Part shown: positions 1 through 13,431 of the stretch, in pieces
Layout: each line of letters starts with the position of its first letter
How positions within the stretch are numbered: position 1 is the stretch's first letter
NCBI GenBank assembly: GCA_905221605.1
Contig: CAJNDS010002685.1
Span: 124,001-188,000, forward strand
Length of the DNA stretch: 64,000 bases
Reading direction: 5' to 3'
Source of the DNA: Symbiodinium natans
Lineage: Eukaryota; Sar; Dinophyceae; Suessiales; Symbiodiniaceae
The notes under the pieces: generated by a model
Databases searched by the model: none
What the model was told of the DNA's origin: nothing
What the model saw: only the letters and a program-made list of their open reading frames with translations
Program-made: the position numbers and the translations under genes

Positions 1-3000
1 TTTGGGACGACGGCACATGTCCCGAGTCTCGGCTGCGTGCCAGACCCAGCCTCAGCGTGACGTGTACAAGCTAGGACACACACAAGGCAGCAGACTTGTT
101 TCCGAGGGCCAACCCATCGACATCTCTGCGTGTTCACGGAGCTCAATTGCATGCAAGCGATCCTGCAGCGAGCAACACGCTGTGTCCGTCTAGCGTGGTT
201 CCTCCGTATAGGCCATCAAGCAAGACGCCACAAGGTACGCCGCATCCTGGAGAGGTGCACCGCGCATGTCAGTGTAGAGCTCCTGACGCAGACCTTGCGG
301 CGCCTGCGCGTGCCTGCACGTGCTCTGAAACAAACCCAGCCTTCATGCGTGCGCAGCTTGCGTACGCGCCCCACGTGGCATGCAAGGCGCTGCAGGAAGC
401 TTGCCCGAAAGAAAAATAGGAGTCTGGACACGAACGCCTGCTGCTCAACCTCCTAGACTGTGTGGCCATTGTTGGCCAGAACGAGCGCCTTCTGAAGAAC
501 CTCATGTGTCGCATGACATGAAACCGGAAGCGAAGGCACTATATCGAGCAGAGCCGAGAAAGCAACGGCATCACAGTGCCTAATGGCGTAGGCGTAAAGC
601 AATCTCTTGACTGCGGTATCTACGCCTAACTTCACTTTCGTGCAGTGAGAGAGCCAAGGGCGTTCCCTCTCACCAGATGGTGCCTTTTCTTTTTGTTTGC
701 TTCGTTCGCCTGCGCAGTCCAGAGTAGATCCACGGTTCGGCCCCAACACCTGCTATATCTGGACCCTGACTTAACTCTGGCTTAAATCTGACTTAACCTG
801 GACCGAAGCTGCCTTTGGCCGGTGGCATCACTTTGCCCTGCTGAGCCATGCTGTAGCCACTGTAGCCAGTGTGGGTTCGTTTATAGCAGTTTTGCTTGGA
901 TAACCGAATGAATCCATGAGCAGCTGCTTCTTGGTGCTTGAGGTTCTGGGCTGAAGTAATCACTTGAGTTTAGTGCGCTCGCAAGCCCTCCAGTGCATTT
1001 CTCGTACAGCCTCACAAGTGTGCCAAATCAGTCCAACTCGCATCTTTTGCAGGACAGGCTCTGGTACTCGAATGAGTTCCATGATCCTCTGTTCAGGATC
1101 GTGAACCTGCGCAGGTGGCTATGCCACGGACGATAGCAATGGCACAGGCGCTCCGGAGTGCCAACGAACGTACTGAACGTAGCCAGAATTCAGAAGCTCG
1201 CCTCTGCTGGTCGCTGCACACGCGGTGCCAAGCGTGCTGCGAAGCGGCGGAGCCCTGCAATGGCAAAGGCCGGCAACAGTGCACCGCGAAGTCTGCGCGC
1301 AGGCTGCCTGAGCCGATGACAAGGGTGGGACAGCTCAGGCATTGGCTTTGTGGCTTTGTACGATTCCAGTGTTCGTGTGCCTGGGAAAGCAGCTCGCTCT
1401 CCCACATTCCAGACATGGCACCTGAGAACTGCACAGATGCAACACTGTCGTTTGGAGGTACAAGCTGTGCTAAACTGCGCCAGAGGCTGTGACATGAATA
1501 GCAATACAAAGCATAACCTCAAGGTAGGAAGTATCAGTTAGCGATGCTTGATTGGCACATAAGGATTCTGCTCAGGTGACGGAGTGATGCGCGCTCACGA
1601 AAGGCAAAACAAACATGACAAACTTCCCGTCATCCCATCCTTCCTCCAAGCAAAGCTAGTCCTTGTCGCATGCCGTGCTTCACTTTGCAACAGTGACACG
1701 AACACACACAACCAGTGCACTGGAGGTGCTGCAAGCATTGCAATCCGCCGACTCGGGCCGTAGGTGTCTGGGTAGCATAAAGCAGGTACCCCCTCCTCCA
1801 ACCTCCACAACGGCTTCGGGACAGATTGCACTCCGATTCTTGCTTGCGAATGGGTACCCGCCCCCCCGCCGACAGGTATCAAGAGCGGGGTTCCCTCCCA
1901 CCGCCCCCCGCTGGGCCCTGACATGCTCTGCCCCACCTCCCTTCTTTCTGTGTTATCGTTTCGGTTGAGACACCCCGAAGTTGTCCTGTCCGGTGTGTAT
2001 ACATAGCCACTTCATATACACATGTGTGCATGGATAAACAATGCGTTTTCCGATTGATTGGTTCTTGGTGCGATATTGATTTCTCTAATTTTGAAGGGCT
2101 CTCTCCTTCCCTTTCCCTTCCGCCAAGAACCACGAGTTAGCAGCTCGAGACTCTCAGCGTAAAGCCCAATTGAAGCCTTTCAAAAGATCCCTTCAGCTTA
2201 GGTTCGCCGGATGCAGCTCGCGGGCGAACTGCCGGAGCTGCCAACATCGGCAGATTGTTCGAGTCCCTCTCGATAGGACTTCGAAGCACTTTCAGGGCTT
2301 TAGGGCTTTCGGGTTCGTACAGTATAGGCTTATTGCTTTTTGTTTTTGCGGGGGGGGGGGGGGGGAATTTGGGCTTGATTGGATGTTTAGGGCCTTGCGA
2401 ATGTGACTTGTCTCGTCTGCTGTGTGGCGCCATGCATGAGTTCTGTCACCGAAAGCAGCTGAGAAAAGCTCGCATGAATGTTGCTTACGTACATCTTGTC
2501 TTGCTGACGGCTCTGCCTTCAGTCTTTAGACAGTCGCATGAGTCTCCACCATGTGATGCATCTACTGGCCCTGGCCGGCATGTACCGAGGTCTCGGGCTG
2601 CGGTGGGTCCTCAGAAATGACCCACTGCCACACGCTACAGCGAGGATCGCCATAACCTGCGAAGGCTCTGATCTTCCGAGTCATCTCGGGAACGACTCGC
2701 ACAGAATGCTTGGATCCCCTCTGCAGCATGTAGTGAGGGCTGGACAAGCGCTTTTGCAAGTCTTCTCGTCCGTGATCTTCTCAAGGCCACTGTGGAAGAG
2801 TCCAAGACCTGAGACATAACGCCATTCTCTCACAACACAGGCCCATGCGTCATGTGTTGCCTTCTGAGCACATGGCAGAGTCCAGGCCAGCCTTTGGCAC
2901 GGTCATGCAGGACCGTGGTCCTTGCGTGGCTTGTTGTCAAAAAGGCCAACTTGATCTAGATTTACTTCGCGGATTGGCTTCCCAAAGACCAGTATCTGCA

Positions 3001-3135
3001 AATATCTGCAACCCCCAATTGAGGCAAGAGCTGCCAGCACGGTAGCGGCCTGCACAGGGACAAGCGTTGTTGAGCACTGCAGAGAGAACATGCGAGAACC
3101 CGGAAATGACCGGCTCTTTCCGACAGAGGGTTCCG
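1..3135. other. No supported gene
   Basis: Only short overlapping frames without recognisable content on either strand. A poly-G run of about 16 lies at 2350-2365 and an AT-rich patch at 1990-2110. No tRNA or rRNA signature was seen. Confidence 0.5.
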
Positions 3136-3657
3136 CTAATGTTCCGCATCAACCTTCAAAAAACAGGCCTTCAAACTCATTCCAAACAAATCGCCGCACC
3201 CAACATCCTTCATGGGCCACTCCGACCCTAAACTTCCTGTATGGCTTGCACCGAAAAGCGTCTTAAGTCTAAAGGCTCTAGACTCAATTATGATTCCGAA
3301 GGGTTCTGGCCACAAATGAGTGCAATGTAACATGTCCAACAGTCTCTCGAAGGCAACAGTCCAAATTTGACCACTGATGGCATTTGAACCCGTGTGCGTT
3401 GGAAGCAGCAAAAGCTCTAGAACAAAGGGCTTTCGGTCGTCGTGGACTTGGGCGTCAGAATAACCGATAACAGCTCGTAGCAATTCGCCTTCCCTGCGCG
3501 TCCAGCTGCCAGTAGAACAGCCTGTATGGCTGGAAGCCCCCCATCCTGGTAGATCCGAGGCAAAGTTCAGGAGTTCAAGGTGACGTGGAAGGCCTAGGGC
3601 CCGGATGCTGAGGGCAAGGCCAGGAGGCGTTGCTGGCAGCAGCCGTAGCTGTGCCAA
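3136..3657 (-). other. Open frame, possibly holding an exon
   Basis: 173 codons. The middle (AVIGYSDAQVHDDRKPFVLE, QIWTVAFERLLDMLHCTHLW) reads like protein with mixed hydrophobic and acidic residues, but there is no family match and no clear splice border. Low confidence. Confidence 0.25.
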
Positions 3658-4376
3658 GTGGCCATTGAGCCCTGGATGAACTGACAGGCTAAGACTCGCT
3701 CACTCGCGTAGTTCTGGGGGCTGTGGTCTGATGATCCATACTCTGTGAAAGTAACACTTTTCGGTAGATAAGGGAGGCTTCAAAAGAATCTTCCACGTGC
3801 CAGCAAAACTTGTAGCATGCCATCGAACAAGTGCCCATGCTCTGGAAAGCATCATTTGTTGTGGAAGCTTCCGCGGACCCCAAAACCGGAGCAACGTCTC
3901 AAAATTAAACTGGATATGATTTGCGCATAACAGTATGACCCTTTAGCTTTTACGTTTGAGAACCGAAGGTTCATTGAAAGTCTGCACAAGATATCTAGAG
4001 GCTAGACGTCTTTTGCAGCGCGTCACTGGGACCCCTGCGGCGCTACTCCTGCCGGCACCGGAACGGCAGATGCTGCGGCCAGGCCGACGACCAAAAGACC
4101 CCCTGAGCGGAGGCGCAGCACAGCGTAGCACAGCATGTCTAAATATGTCTAAGCAAGTTCGCCTGGACACTGTCGGGACTCCGTCCATATTCGAATTAAT
4201 CAGTTGATATACTCGATTTTTCCTATACGCGTGTGCAGCTGCCCTAAACACGCCACAAACTCACCTTCAATGCGCAGCGGTGCGTGGCATTGCTCTTTTT
4301 TGGAACAGGATCGTGCCAACAGACATCGCAAATTCGGTGGAATCGCAAGTTCGGGGATAAGGTGTGGAAACAAGCA

Positions 4377-5360
4377 TCACAGGCACACACCATGCCCCGA
4401 CGCAGCCCCGACATTCGACTCTGCCTCTAAGGCCGGTATGGAGTGTGGGAGAACTTTGGAATGTGAAATGGCGCTATGATGTTTCGGATTCCACATGCTT
4501 CCGACTGGTGAGCTTTTGAGCGGTGCTGTGGCCGGTGGCTCGCCGCCCATGCTCGCCGCTGTGTGCCCGACTCCTCCGTCCGACCAGGGAGCTTGTTTCG
4601 AGTGGAGACCCGTGCGCTGACTGCAGCGGAGTGTGCCCCATGCTGGTATAGATGATTGCATGCACGTCCGTGAGCTGGTGCGAAGGGTCTCGAATGACAG
4701 CCAGGAGGGCAAACATGGGCAAACGTTCGAGCGGTGCACCGGTGAATGCTGTGGCCATGTCCAGGCTTTGCACAATTTTGAAGTGGCAGGAATTTGTGGT
4801 ACAGCACAGGGTATTTCCATGAGGCGCCATTCAGTGCACGAGCTATGCTTCGTGGATCGGATGGCCCTGCCATTGGCATTACTTGGCAATCTGTAACAAG
4901 CATCACAATGGTTATATATGGTTATAGTGCTGGCAGCTTGACAGAGTCTCCTCGTATGTCCATCTCGCCGTCCGCGGCACAGAGCCACCCGAGACGAGAA
5001 GCTGAGTACAGCTGGAGCCCATGCGGCAAGATGCACCACGACATGCACGAGCACGCCCGAACAGTCATGAAGCTCCTGAATGGTTGCAGCCACAGCTCGC
5101 GGGATGGACAGTGAACTCAGCAGCCCGCCCCCGGCCTTTTTCTGCCTCTGCACGAATGATCGAACGTTGATGTCGATCGGTCGCGCACGGCAATGCACTG
5201 CAGCTTCACCATCACTGGGATCACTGGGTCTCGCGGCGCCTGAAGAGCCAAGCAACCTCGGTCTGCAGAACCTGGTGTTCCTATGCGCGCAGCCTCGTGC
5301 TTCCCGAATTATGTTGCAAGACAGCTCGGCTTGCATCCTATGGCATCGGAAGAGCGACAT
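4377..5360 (-). other. Long open frame of doubtful coding value
   Basis: 327 codons without a stop on the minus strand. The translation is rich in Cys, His, Ser, Arg and Trp and has no motif or regular structure that I recognise. Such composition is typical for non-coding frames in GC-rich DNA. Listed because its length is unusual; no splice-site-bounded exon was found in it. Confidence 0.2.
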
Positions 5361-5653
5361 CTTGCGTGTGAGAGTTGCGAGTCAAAGCGAAGCCTACTTC
5401 TTCGGCGTCCTATGTGCAGCTGAAAGGCCGGCATCAGCCCAATCAACACAAACCAGGAGCGTGGTACTCCAAATATCATGTGCACAGCCTGGAAGGATCT
5501 TCGAAAGGTTCCCAAGGCACCAATGCAGAAGCGCCCTGCTCTTCACAGTGGTGCCTTGTGGACAAGGAAAAGGATCAAGGCCCAGTCGTTCAGGAATCCG
5601 AGCTTGTCCATAGTGAAGATCTCCTTTGACAAGAAGCCTCGGTCTTCACGTGC

Positions 5654-6520
5654 TCAGCCCAAAGCTGTGAGCGCATAGCGAAGCGACAAACCGCTTGGTG
5701 AAGCACGGTCGGCGGCACTCAGCCAAGCAATCAAGCACAGGGTCTCCATGATTTCGGCTTTGGACCTGTTTGCAACGCAAACGCGAGACCCAAGGGGACC
5801 TAACACCAAGTTGCCGGATCGCCTCAAGACGAGGTCGTGTGTGGGGTGCACGTCGAGTCGTGTATCCAGGTCTGGTGGCCACGTCATCCCAAAACCAATC
5901 AGCCTAACAGCGAGAGGTCGAGGTCGGGTCACTGAAGCGGGAAAAAACCCTACACCCTCGCTAAAACTGTCCCAGAACCCCCAACCACTCCAAGATGAGA
6001 TGACTAGCTCTTGCCGCCACAGCACAAGACGAACCAATATCGGCAAATATAGTCGCCTCGAGGTTTTGGAGACAGCTGCTTCTACTGATCGGATTGGGCG
6101 CTCAGAGAAGGCCCGCGCCCACGATCTTGCGATGTCGCAGGCCATAGGCGTAGGTGACCATGCCTCGGCTTCAGAAACCGGCACCATAAACGACAACTCC
6201 ATGCACGGCTTACGGAGGCATTTTATGAGAGAAAATGTGCAAAGGGAGCGGCGCGCCTTAAGCTTGACATGCAGATTCTGGTCCAAGCTTCTTAAGATCA
6301 TCAGGTCCAACAAGTGGAACGGCCTAGCAACAGGACGGGGGAGTGAAAAAGCAAATGAAGGGCTTCCGGGCCCAAACTCCTGAAAGCAGTTCTCTGCTGG
6401 CCTCTCTTCTGGACCTCTGAAGAATCCGCATCGGTTCACCTTAAGGCCGAAATGCTGTAAATGCGTTGTTGTCTCACGACAAAAAAAGAAGCTCCCCGAG
6501 TAGCTATCGCGACCCACCAA
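5654..6520 (-). other. Long open frame of doubtful coding value, opposed by a plus-strand frame
   Basis: 288 codons on the minus strand, opposed by a 211-codon frame on plus (5748-6383). Neither shows a domain that I know. The paired long frames may reflect a decayed repeat or retroelement segment, or only local lack of TA-containing stops. Confidence 0.2.
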
Positions 6521-7818
6521 GGCCAGCAGTCATACATGGCAAAGCGGACAATGCAGTTAGAATGCGGTGTGCATTTGGCCGCGCACGGCTTTGCGTGTCT
6601 TCCCTTCTTTTGTCTGTGTCTTTGCGGGGGTTTCTGCGCTCCGTCTGGTGCCAGATTTCAGTGTCGATGTTACACTGTCACGAGACCGTTCTGATGAGCC
6701 ACCCGGATGCTCCGTCTCGGCTAGGCAGAACAAAAAACCGTGCTTGCGCTAGCGGGGCATCGACACAGAAGAATCCAGCAACAGTTTGGCTAGATAAACG
6801 TTCAGTTGCGTGAGGGTCCTGCTATTACAACTACTCCTGCTGTTCTCATTCTCGCTCTATTCCCATTCTATTCTTTCTCTTGTTCTGATTCGTACAAGTC
6901 CTATTCTCATATTTCTGTTGCTAACATCACTATTTGCACCACGCTGGTTTCTATTCAGGCCGGGGTGCTGCGGAGTTCAACAGCATCACCCACGGGATCA
7001 GACTGGGCTTGACGTTGGTTTGCCGCAAGGCCCTGCGCACTCTCCGAAAGCCTAAAACCCTGACCCTAAGGCTGGTCCAGCCCACTGCTACCTCGGAGTC
7101 TCACAGCCAGGGATTCTGAATCAGGGGTTAGCGAAACTCAGCACAAATCTTTCCTGCCTCATCAGGAACAAGTTTGACAACGTCAGGAAGGCGTAGCGGC
7201 ATAGGTTGCCCACAAAGTCCTGGGTTTAGGGCAGTTGGGTCGCCTAGAGTTCAGGATTCGTTGTAGTTTAGTGCTTAGGGCATCGTAGGGCAATAGCAAA
7301 GGCCAGGTGCAAAGTTGAGGGGTTTGAAGAAGGAGTCGCTATCAGGATGCTACGCAGAAAGCAGAAGTTGGACGTGTATGTGGCTCGGGGCTTCCAGTAG
7401 TCCCATTCAATATGAGCAATGACGTCACAGCATTCCAGCAGTGTGAAATGATGTTTCCGCATCTTCTCCAGCAATGCTACAGCACAAGTCAAGCAACTCA
7501 AGGCATAAATCGTGTTTCCCCAGTCCTCTGCCTCAGCATTTGTGCCCGGCAGGCCCCAAACGTTTCCTGCACCTTGGTTGGCAAGTTGGCTAGCTTCAGG
7601 TCAGCCTAGATCGCTTAAAGTCTTAAGCCCTTGCAACTCCGCGACGGTAGACAGATGTAGACAGGCAGCCGCCCAGGGAAAGCGACGCATGGAGGACCAC
7701 AGGTGCCAGAAATGGGTTGAGAATGGCGGGCAAGAACACGACGCAGGATATGCCTGGGATCAGGCATCCAAGCCTCTAACGTCCGGAACCATGCTTTCGG
7801 ATCTGCCCGAGTTTGTGC

Positions 7819-7878
7819 CGTCACGACACCGATCGCCAGCACCACGAAGAACATCATGAGAACAATGTGAAACACACC
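7819..7878 (-). CDS. Exon coding one transmembrane helix, unidentified gene
   Basis: A 60 nt exon (acceptor CTGAG, possible GC donor) codes GVFHIVLMMFFVVLAIGVVT, an uninterrupted hydrophobic helix. It resembles the pore-lining S6 helix of voltage-gated cation channels ('f.i.f..fvvla..nvvta'), but one helix is too little to assign a family. The surrounding open frame (7615-8070) shows nothing else recognisable. It may belong with the unidentified exons at 10.4-11.0 kb. Confidence 0.35.
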
Positions 7879-7999
7879 CTCAGGGGATGAATCTGTCAAG
7901 TTGTAAGATGTGCGCTCCATGCAATTCTCTGCATAACGATGCATCCCTGAGCGTGGGCTTCCCCACCTCTTCGGGTGGAGGAACCTTCGCCAGGAGCTA

Positions 8000-10400
8000 T
8001 GCCATGCGACATGCTTTCTTGCTTCTGAAAGGAGATTGCTTGCGTCTTGCGTCGAGACACCGTAGGCCAAGAGCCTGTTCTGCCTTCCATATTCACTACG
8101 TCTTGGGCCAGGTACGTCCGCCTGGGTAAAGTGAAATTACAAACGAAGCAGTTGCACGTTGATGCAACCAACGCATTCAAGTCTCAAAGGAGAGAGGAGG
8201 ATGCAGAATAGCATCAAGCCAATGATAAACCAGTTCCTGAGGCGAAGCCGCGTTTCACCAATTCACAGCGAAGAACGAGCACGGGCAGTGGCAGGCGGCT
8301 CTGCACCAGCAGCAGCAGCAGCACCACCACCACCACCAGCAGCAGCACCAGCACCAGCAAGAAGCTCTAATCCATGTGTGTACTTCAAAGTACCACTGGA
8401 TCGATCTAGGGCTCAACTATCGCACATGACGCTCTGGCAGAGAGCACTGGCTGCAACACAATGTCACAATGTCGATCTCGAGCTCAGCCAACATCTGCCG
8501 ACAACAGCGACAGCACCATCGCGGCCAAGCTGCTGAAAGATTACATTGAAGAAATCATGCTTCCAGTCCTTCAACAACTGCATGGCTTGACATGAAGCAC
8601 ACCAATCGCTTCTCTTTTGTTTCGGCCTAGAGCAAACACATCAGTTGTCAATGGAAGGGCGGTCCATGCCCAGCCCAATCCAGGCAGCCCAATTCACCAG
8701 AATGCCAATGGCCGCATACCCACCCAGGCGAAGGCAGAATTCTGCAGTGACAGCGGGGATCTGGTTTTTGTCTGCTCCGTGGCCGATTGAACTCTATAAC
8801 TGCAGGCAAGAAACGGAAGAGGGACTTGCCTTGGAGTTGGACACATATGAGACATGTAGCAACCGTTGTAGCGCATGGCCCAAAAGAGGACTGCTGCCGT
8901 CAAGCGACTGGACAAACAAAAGGCAACGCCACAAACCAGAACAATCCTTGGCCAGCTCAGATTTCATCGACAGTACGACAGGCGTTCGCTCCAGAAATTT
9001 TGCTGCATGTCCGAGGTGAGGGCCACTGTAGCGCCCACTGCTGGGCAAAGACTACATTCCACTCCTTGCATGTTGGGTTCAGGAGGTCTCGGGGATCCTG
9101 AAAAGGCCGTTGCAGGGTGAGGATTGACAAACTCCAAGGAAGCCTTGCCTTCGACTCTATTGATTTCGGCCAGGGTGCTGAGTACTTGCCGTCCCCATGA
9201 TCAATGGCCACCAGCCTTGCGCTGTTTGCGTGGCTTTCAGGGTCAGAGCTATTGAATGTGAGGCAGGGCTGCAAACAAGCAGCACGACACAAAGAATTCG
9301 GGTGATGTCGAGGTGGGGGTGTCCGCCCTTGGGGGTGTCCTTCTTTGGTGGCAGGAGTCCTCAGTCGCCAAGACCAGTACGAGTAGGCGCTGCAGGGTTT
9401 CGGCTTTCAACTTGGATATGTGGACAAGCGGCTATCCGTGTCGACTTCGGGAAGTTGACTCTCAGCTTTTGCTGTGTAGGACGCCTGAGCGGAGCCTGGA
9501 GACGCTGCGAGATGGAGATCTCAAGGTCTGAAAAACTACTTGTCGGCGAGCCTGTCTGCAAAGGCGTCGTCTCATTCTTCTCCGCGTCGTACATGTCCTT
9601 AGCAGCTTTCAAAACATGGCCCTCAACTTGTCCTAAACCAGCCCGAGCTATCCAAGTCAGGTGGCCGTTGTGTCGGGCGGGCCCATTATGAAATATTTTT
9701 CAGTACCGGATTCGAACCGGAGCTGCAACAGACATTCACGTTCGGCGTGCACGTTGAGCCGAGATGGGTTTTTTAAGGAGTCGGCATCTTGTGGCCACAC
9801 ATGGCAAGCTGCGGTTTTTGCTTTTCAGCAGGGCATCGCTGTACGAGGAATTGGGAGGAATTGGGCATTTGCCGCGCAACATAATCCTTCGGCAGTAGTT
9901 CCGTGACGAAGCACTGCCTGCTGCTCAGTAGCCCCTCTGAGAGACTTGTACAGCTGTAACCTTGATGAACCCTTGAACCCGAAACCCTGTAGAGCAAGCT
10001 TCAGGGGAGCACTTTAAAGGCAAATCCTTGAGCAAGCGGTGAAACTGATACTAACGGGCTGAGAGGAGTGGCGTCGTCCCTCGAGTGAGATTCCGGCAGC
10101 AAGAAAGTACGGCTGCGATAACTCTTGCAGCTACCACCGTTGTATTGGATGACATGGCAAAAACAGGGCAGGTATGAAGAGACGACCGCCCTCAACAACA
10201 GCGGCTGACTCATCGCGCTTCTCAGCCCCAAGCCTCAGCAAAAGAACGACCAAAGTCCAGTCTTTGGAGGCCAAGCTGCAGAAGCTGAAGTCTTCACAGG
10301 GAGGGCCCTAGAGCCCTGAAACCGGAAAAGGTACCGGAAAAGGTAGGGCCACCCGAAATCCTAAACCCGAGATATACGAAGTATTCAAGATCATGCAAGA
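8000..10400. other. No supported gene
   Basis: Only short frames without recognisable content. A CAG/CAC triplet run at 8309-8361 gives an Ala/Pro-rich plus-strand frame (8159-8536) that I regard as repeat-derived. Confidence 0.4.
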
Positions 10401-10413
10401 TTGGCTCAGGAGC

Positions 10414-10963
10414 ATCTTCATCAACGTCCTCGTCCTCCTCCTGAGACTCCTCCTCTTCGCCTTCGCCCTCCTGCTTAAACAGACGGTGCGTTGAGGGTTT
10501 AGTTTGGTTTAGTTTGGTTAGGGTTCGTAGGTTCTGGGGGCTTCGGTTTGGGGGTTCTAAGGGCTTGGACATCACCTGTCCAACTTGACGGCCCCCGGGG
10601 GGCATCGGCTCGAGGAGCAACGCAGATGCATCCTAGCTGCCACAGCCTCAAACCGTTTGGCAGCTTTGGATTCAGTCTTGGGTGATGGGGGCTGTTAGGG
10701 TTGGTGGGTTCCTCGGGACTGAGCCACAAGCCAAGTCCCGCGTATCAGGGAGTATGGGGCAATCCTCCATATCCTCCTCCTTGTCTTCCCGCAACGTCCC
10801 ACGGAGCCAGTCAAGGAAGAAAGTCACCTGCCAGACAGCTTCGGTTCCGGGATGGAGTGCTTTGACGCCCTGAACCTGGCCCTACCTGGAACATGGCGCT
10901 GGTCTTGCCCGGAGTGTCGTCATCACCCACCGCCCACATGTCAAAGTAGTCCTCCTCAATGAC
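10414..10963 (-). CDS. Exons of an unidentified acidic protein
   Basis: 10886-10963 (78 nt) reads VIEEDYFDMWAVGDDDTPGK then TSAMFQ, with acceptor AAAG and donor GTAGGG. About 10750-10827 reads VTFFLDWLRGTLREDKEEDM then EDCP, acceptor GGCAG, donor unresolved. 10414-10470 (57 nt) reads EGEGEEEESQEEDEDVDED, acceptor GCAG, donor GC. All on the minus strand in this order. The first two look like parts of one folded protein; function unknown. Confidence 0.5.
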
Positions 10964-12240
10964 CTTTCTAGGCGTGGAAGAAGCGCCAGGGAGTCAAAGA
11001 CTCAAGAATTGTCAAGAATCGTCTGTGAGACCTAAGCCCTAAAAAATCTAAGCCCTAAACCTACTGACTACAAAACCTTCAATGGATTTGGGTTGGCTTA
11101 TCCTCGGTTTGGCTGCCTTTGCCTCTGCTCAGAAGCGTCAGGCCCAGTGGGGCCAAAAGGTGGCCGGCCGGGTTGTAAGCACTTCCACAGCTTTGTCGTG
11201 CCGATTTCTCTTCAGCTTCAGCTGCATTTGGCTGCATGAAACTGGTAGACACGGCACTTGTCAGAGCGATAGCGGACCGACCGACGAGCGGATTTCGTGT
11301 ACTGAAAGCCATCTAATGGATGAAGGCGTTAGGGAGTGCGAGCGGTTGGGATGGAGAGAGCTCGCAAAGTCCCCCCCCCAGCGTAAAACAGAACTGCAAG
11401 CTTGGGTATGTTTTGTAGGCAAGCGCCTCCCACATCCCTCCTCTCCGGAAGTTGCATTCGCTATGGGAAGCGGGTAACAAGAAACATCACGGAGCATCGT
11501 CAACAGGAACATCAGTAGAGTGATGTACACCTGGCAATGGCTGCGCTACACCGGCCTCTGCACGATAAAGGCCGTCGAAGAATGCCTCTAGAAGAGCTGT
11601 AGCAGGAGACAGCCTGCCCAGAACAATCGCTTGAAGGGCCCTTTGCAGTCCTCCCGGTCCAGCCTTGGCAGTCCCATCTTGTAAGCCGCTCTCTGCGCTT
11701 CGATGAGTACTTTCACCTGCAAGAAATCTGGCAACTTGCGAGTTGCACGTTCACTTCGCACAGCCGTCTGCTGGGCTTGGGGGCCCCTGATTCATGCGGA
11801 CTCATGCCTATTCCACATCCCGGATTTCCTTCTTTCATCCCTGGCTTACTGCAACCACTGGCATTCCACGGGTTGGCTTCGCATGCCTTGAACCGCCTGA
11901 CGCCAGACTTGTCAATCAAGCCTTAGCTGGCACTTTTGATGCAGAATTCTTGGATAGCTGGGTTCAGTATACAAGCAATCAGGCTCAACTCTTAGATCTT
12001 ATCGAGAGCCCTTGTATCAAGGCAAACTACTTCGGCCCGCATTTGTCCAAGCGGCAGTTCAGCACAGGAGCCCAGGTTTGCACGATGGCGAAAACGTCAT
12101 CGTCCTGCGGGATGGCATCTGGGGCGCGGATTCTGTTTTGGGTGGGGGCGAGGGTTCTGAGGTTGAGAGCTCTCAGCTCTTGGATGAGCACAAGGACTTG
12201 GGATGGCTCAGGCAAGAACATCATCTTTCAGATCCATCAC

Positions 12241-12558
12241 CTTCCACTCGCCTCCTTTCCGCGGCTCTCCCGCAGGAGGAGGTCCACTAGCTGCGCCATG
12301 GGATGCACTGTGCAGAGCTCGTTCTCAGTGAGGAGGTCTTCCACCTGCAACCCCCAGGAAAGAAACATAACTTTGCGTGCCAGACGACAGTGTGCGATTT
12401 GCTACGATGTCCGACAGGCGTTGTTGCGCATTGAGGCTCAAGAACACCTCAGTAGCCTCGTTCATCTCAGTTGGACTGCAACGATCGCAGTTGGACTTGT
12501 GACTTACAGTGCCAGTAGTAGGGGCCTCATCAGCAAGCTTGTCCACGTCGCCATCGTC
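12241..12558 (-). CDS. Two exons of an unidentified gene
   Basis: 12508-12558 (51 nt) reads DDGDVDKLADEAPTTGT, acceptor GTGTCAG, textbook donor GTAAGT. 12241-12344 (104 nt) reads VEDLLTENELCTVHPMAQLV then DLLLRESRGKEASG, acceptor TTGCAG, donor GTGATG. Both have consensus borders and protein-like content. A less certain continuation (QDDDVFAIVQTWAPVLNCRL) is at 12.03-12.22 kb. I do not recognise the family; it could be the end of the gene to the right or the start of another. Confidence 0.45.
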
Positions 12559-12890
12559 CTGACACTTCTGAAACCATGCAAACAGAGCGACCAGAGACTA
12601 TGACAAGGTTGATCTGGAAATCTAACTAGTTTGAGTGACTAGGCTTTGTTCACAGGCAGGCGACGTCCTTGAGCACCCCTTCGCAAGTGTCCATGAAACT
12701 GGCAACCTTTGCTGGATCGTGGGCCTCCAAAGTGCGGCTGTCGGCAGAAGACGAAAGTAGCAGCGAATAGTAGAAATTGCACTCATTCGCTCATTCGCCA
12801 GAAGAACACCAAAGCTACATGTCGCTGAATACGCTCGCGGTCAGCGTTGTCGGCACAGCCCTGAATCTCCCGCCTGTTTCTTGGAGGAGC

Positions 12891-13340
12891 CTGTTGCAGC
12901 CTTCTTTTGAGCTTGGCTTGCACCTGGGCTAGGCTCTTTATGGTTTCAGGCATGGTTGGGTTGGCGGGTTTTGGTAGATTTTGGGCAGCTTCCGTTGGGA
13001 CGCCATCCCTCTGCGGATTGCAGAAAGAGCATCCACAAAAAGAAGACGTTCGAGAGCAGCAGGGATCCGAACACCAGCGAAGACAGAGACCCCCGCAATT
13101 TGCAGCTGAGATGCTTTTGATGGCCTCTCGCTTCTCGCGGGCCTCAGCCTGGCATCGCATGAACTGCGAGCAGAACGGCAAGACGACATCAACTGTGTCT
13201 TGTAATATTGTAACATCCAAGAATGAAGTCGTCATCCTACCTCCTTGGCAGCCTTCAACTCCATCTTCCTTTGCTTCTCAGCTTCGGCCTCGTCAAGGTG
13301 ACCAGGCTACAAGTCGATTGTGCCACGCACATATACAGAC

Positions 13341-13431
<91 letters not shown>

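Noticed and set aside
8159-8536. Ala/Pro-rich plus-strand frame
   Set aside because: Comes from a CAG/CAC triplet repeat; no conserved content around it.
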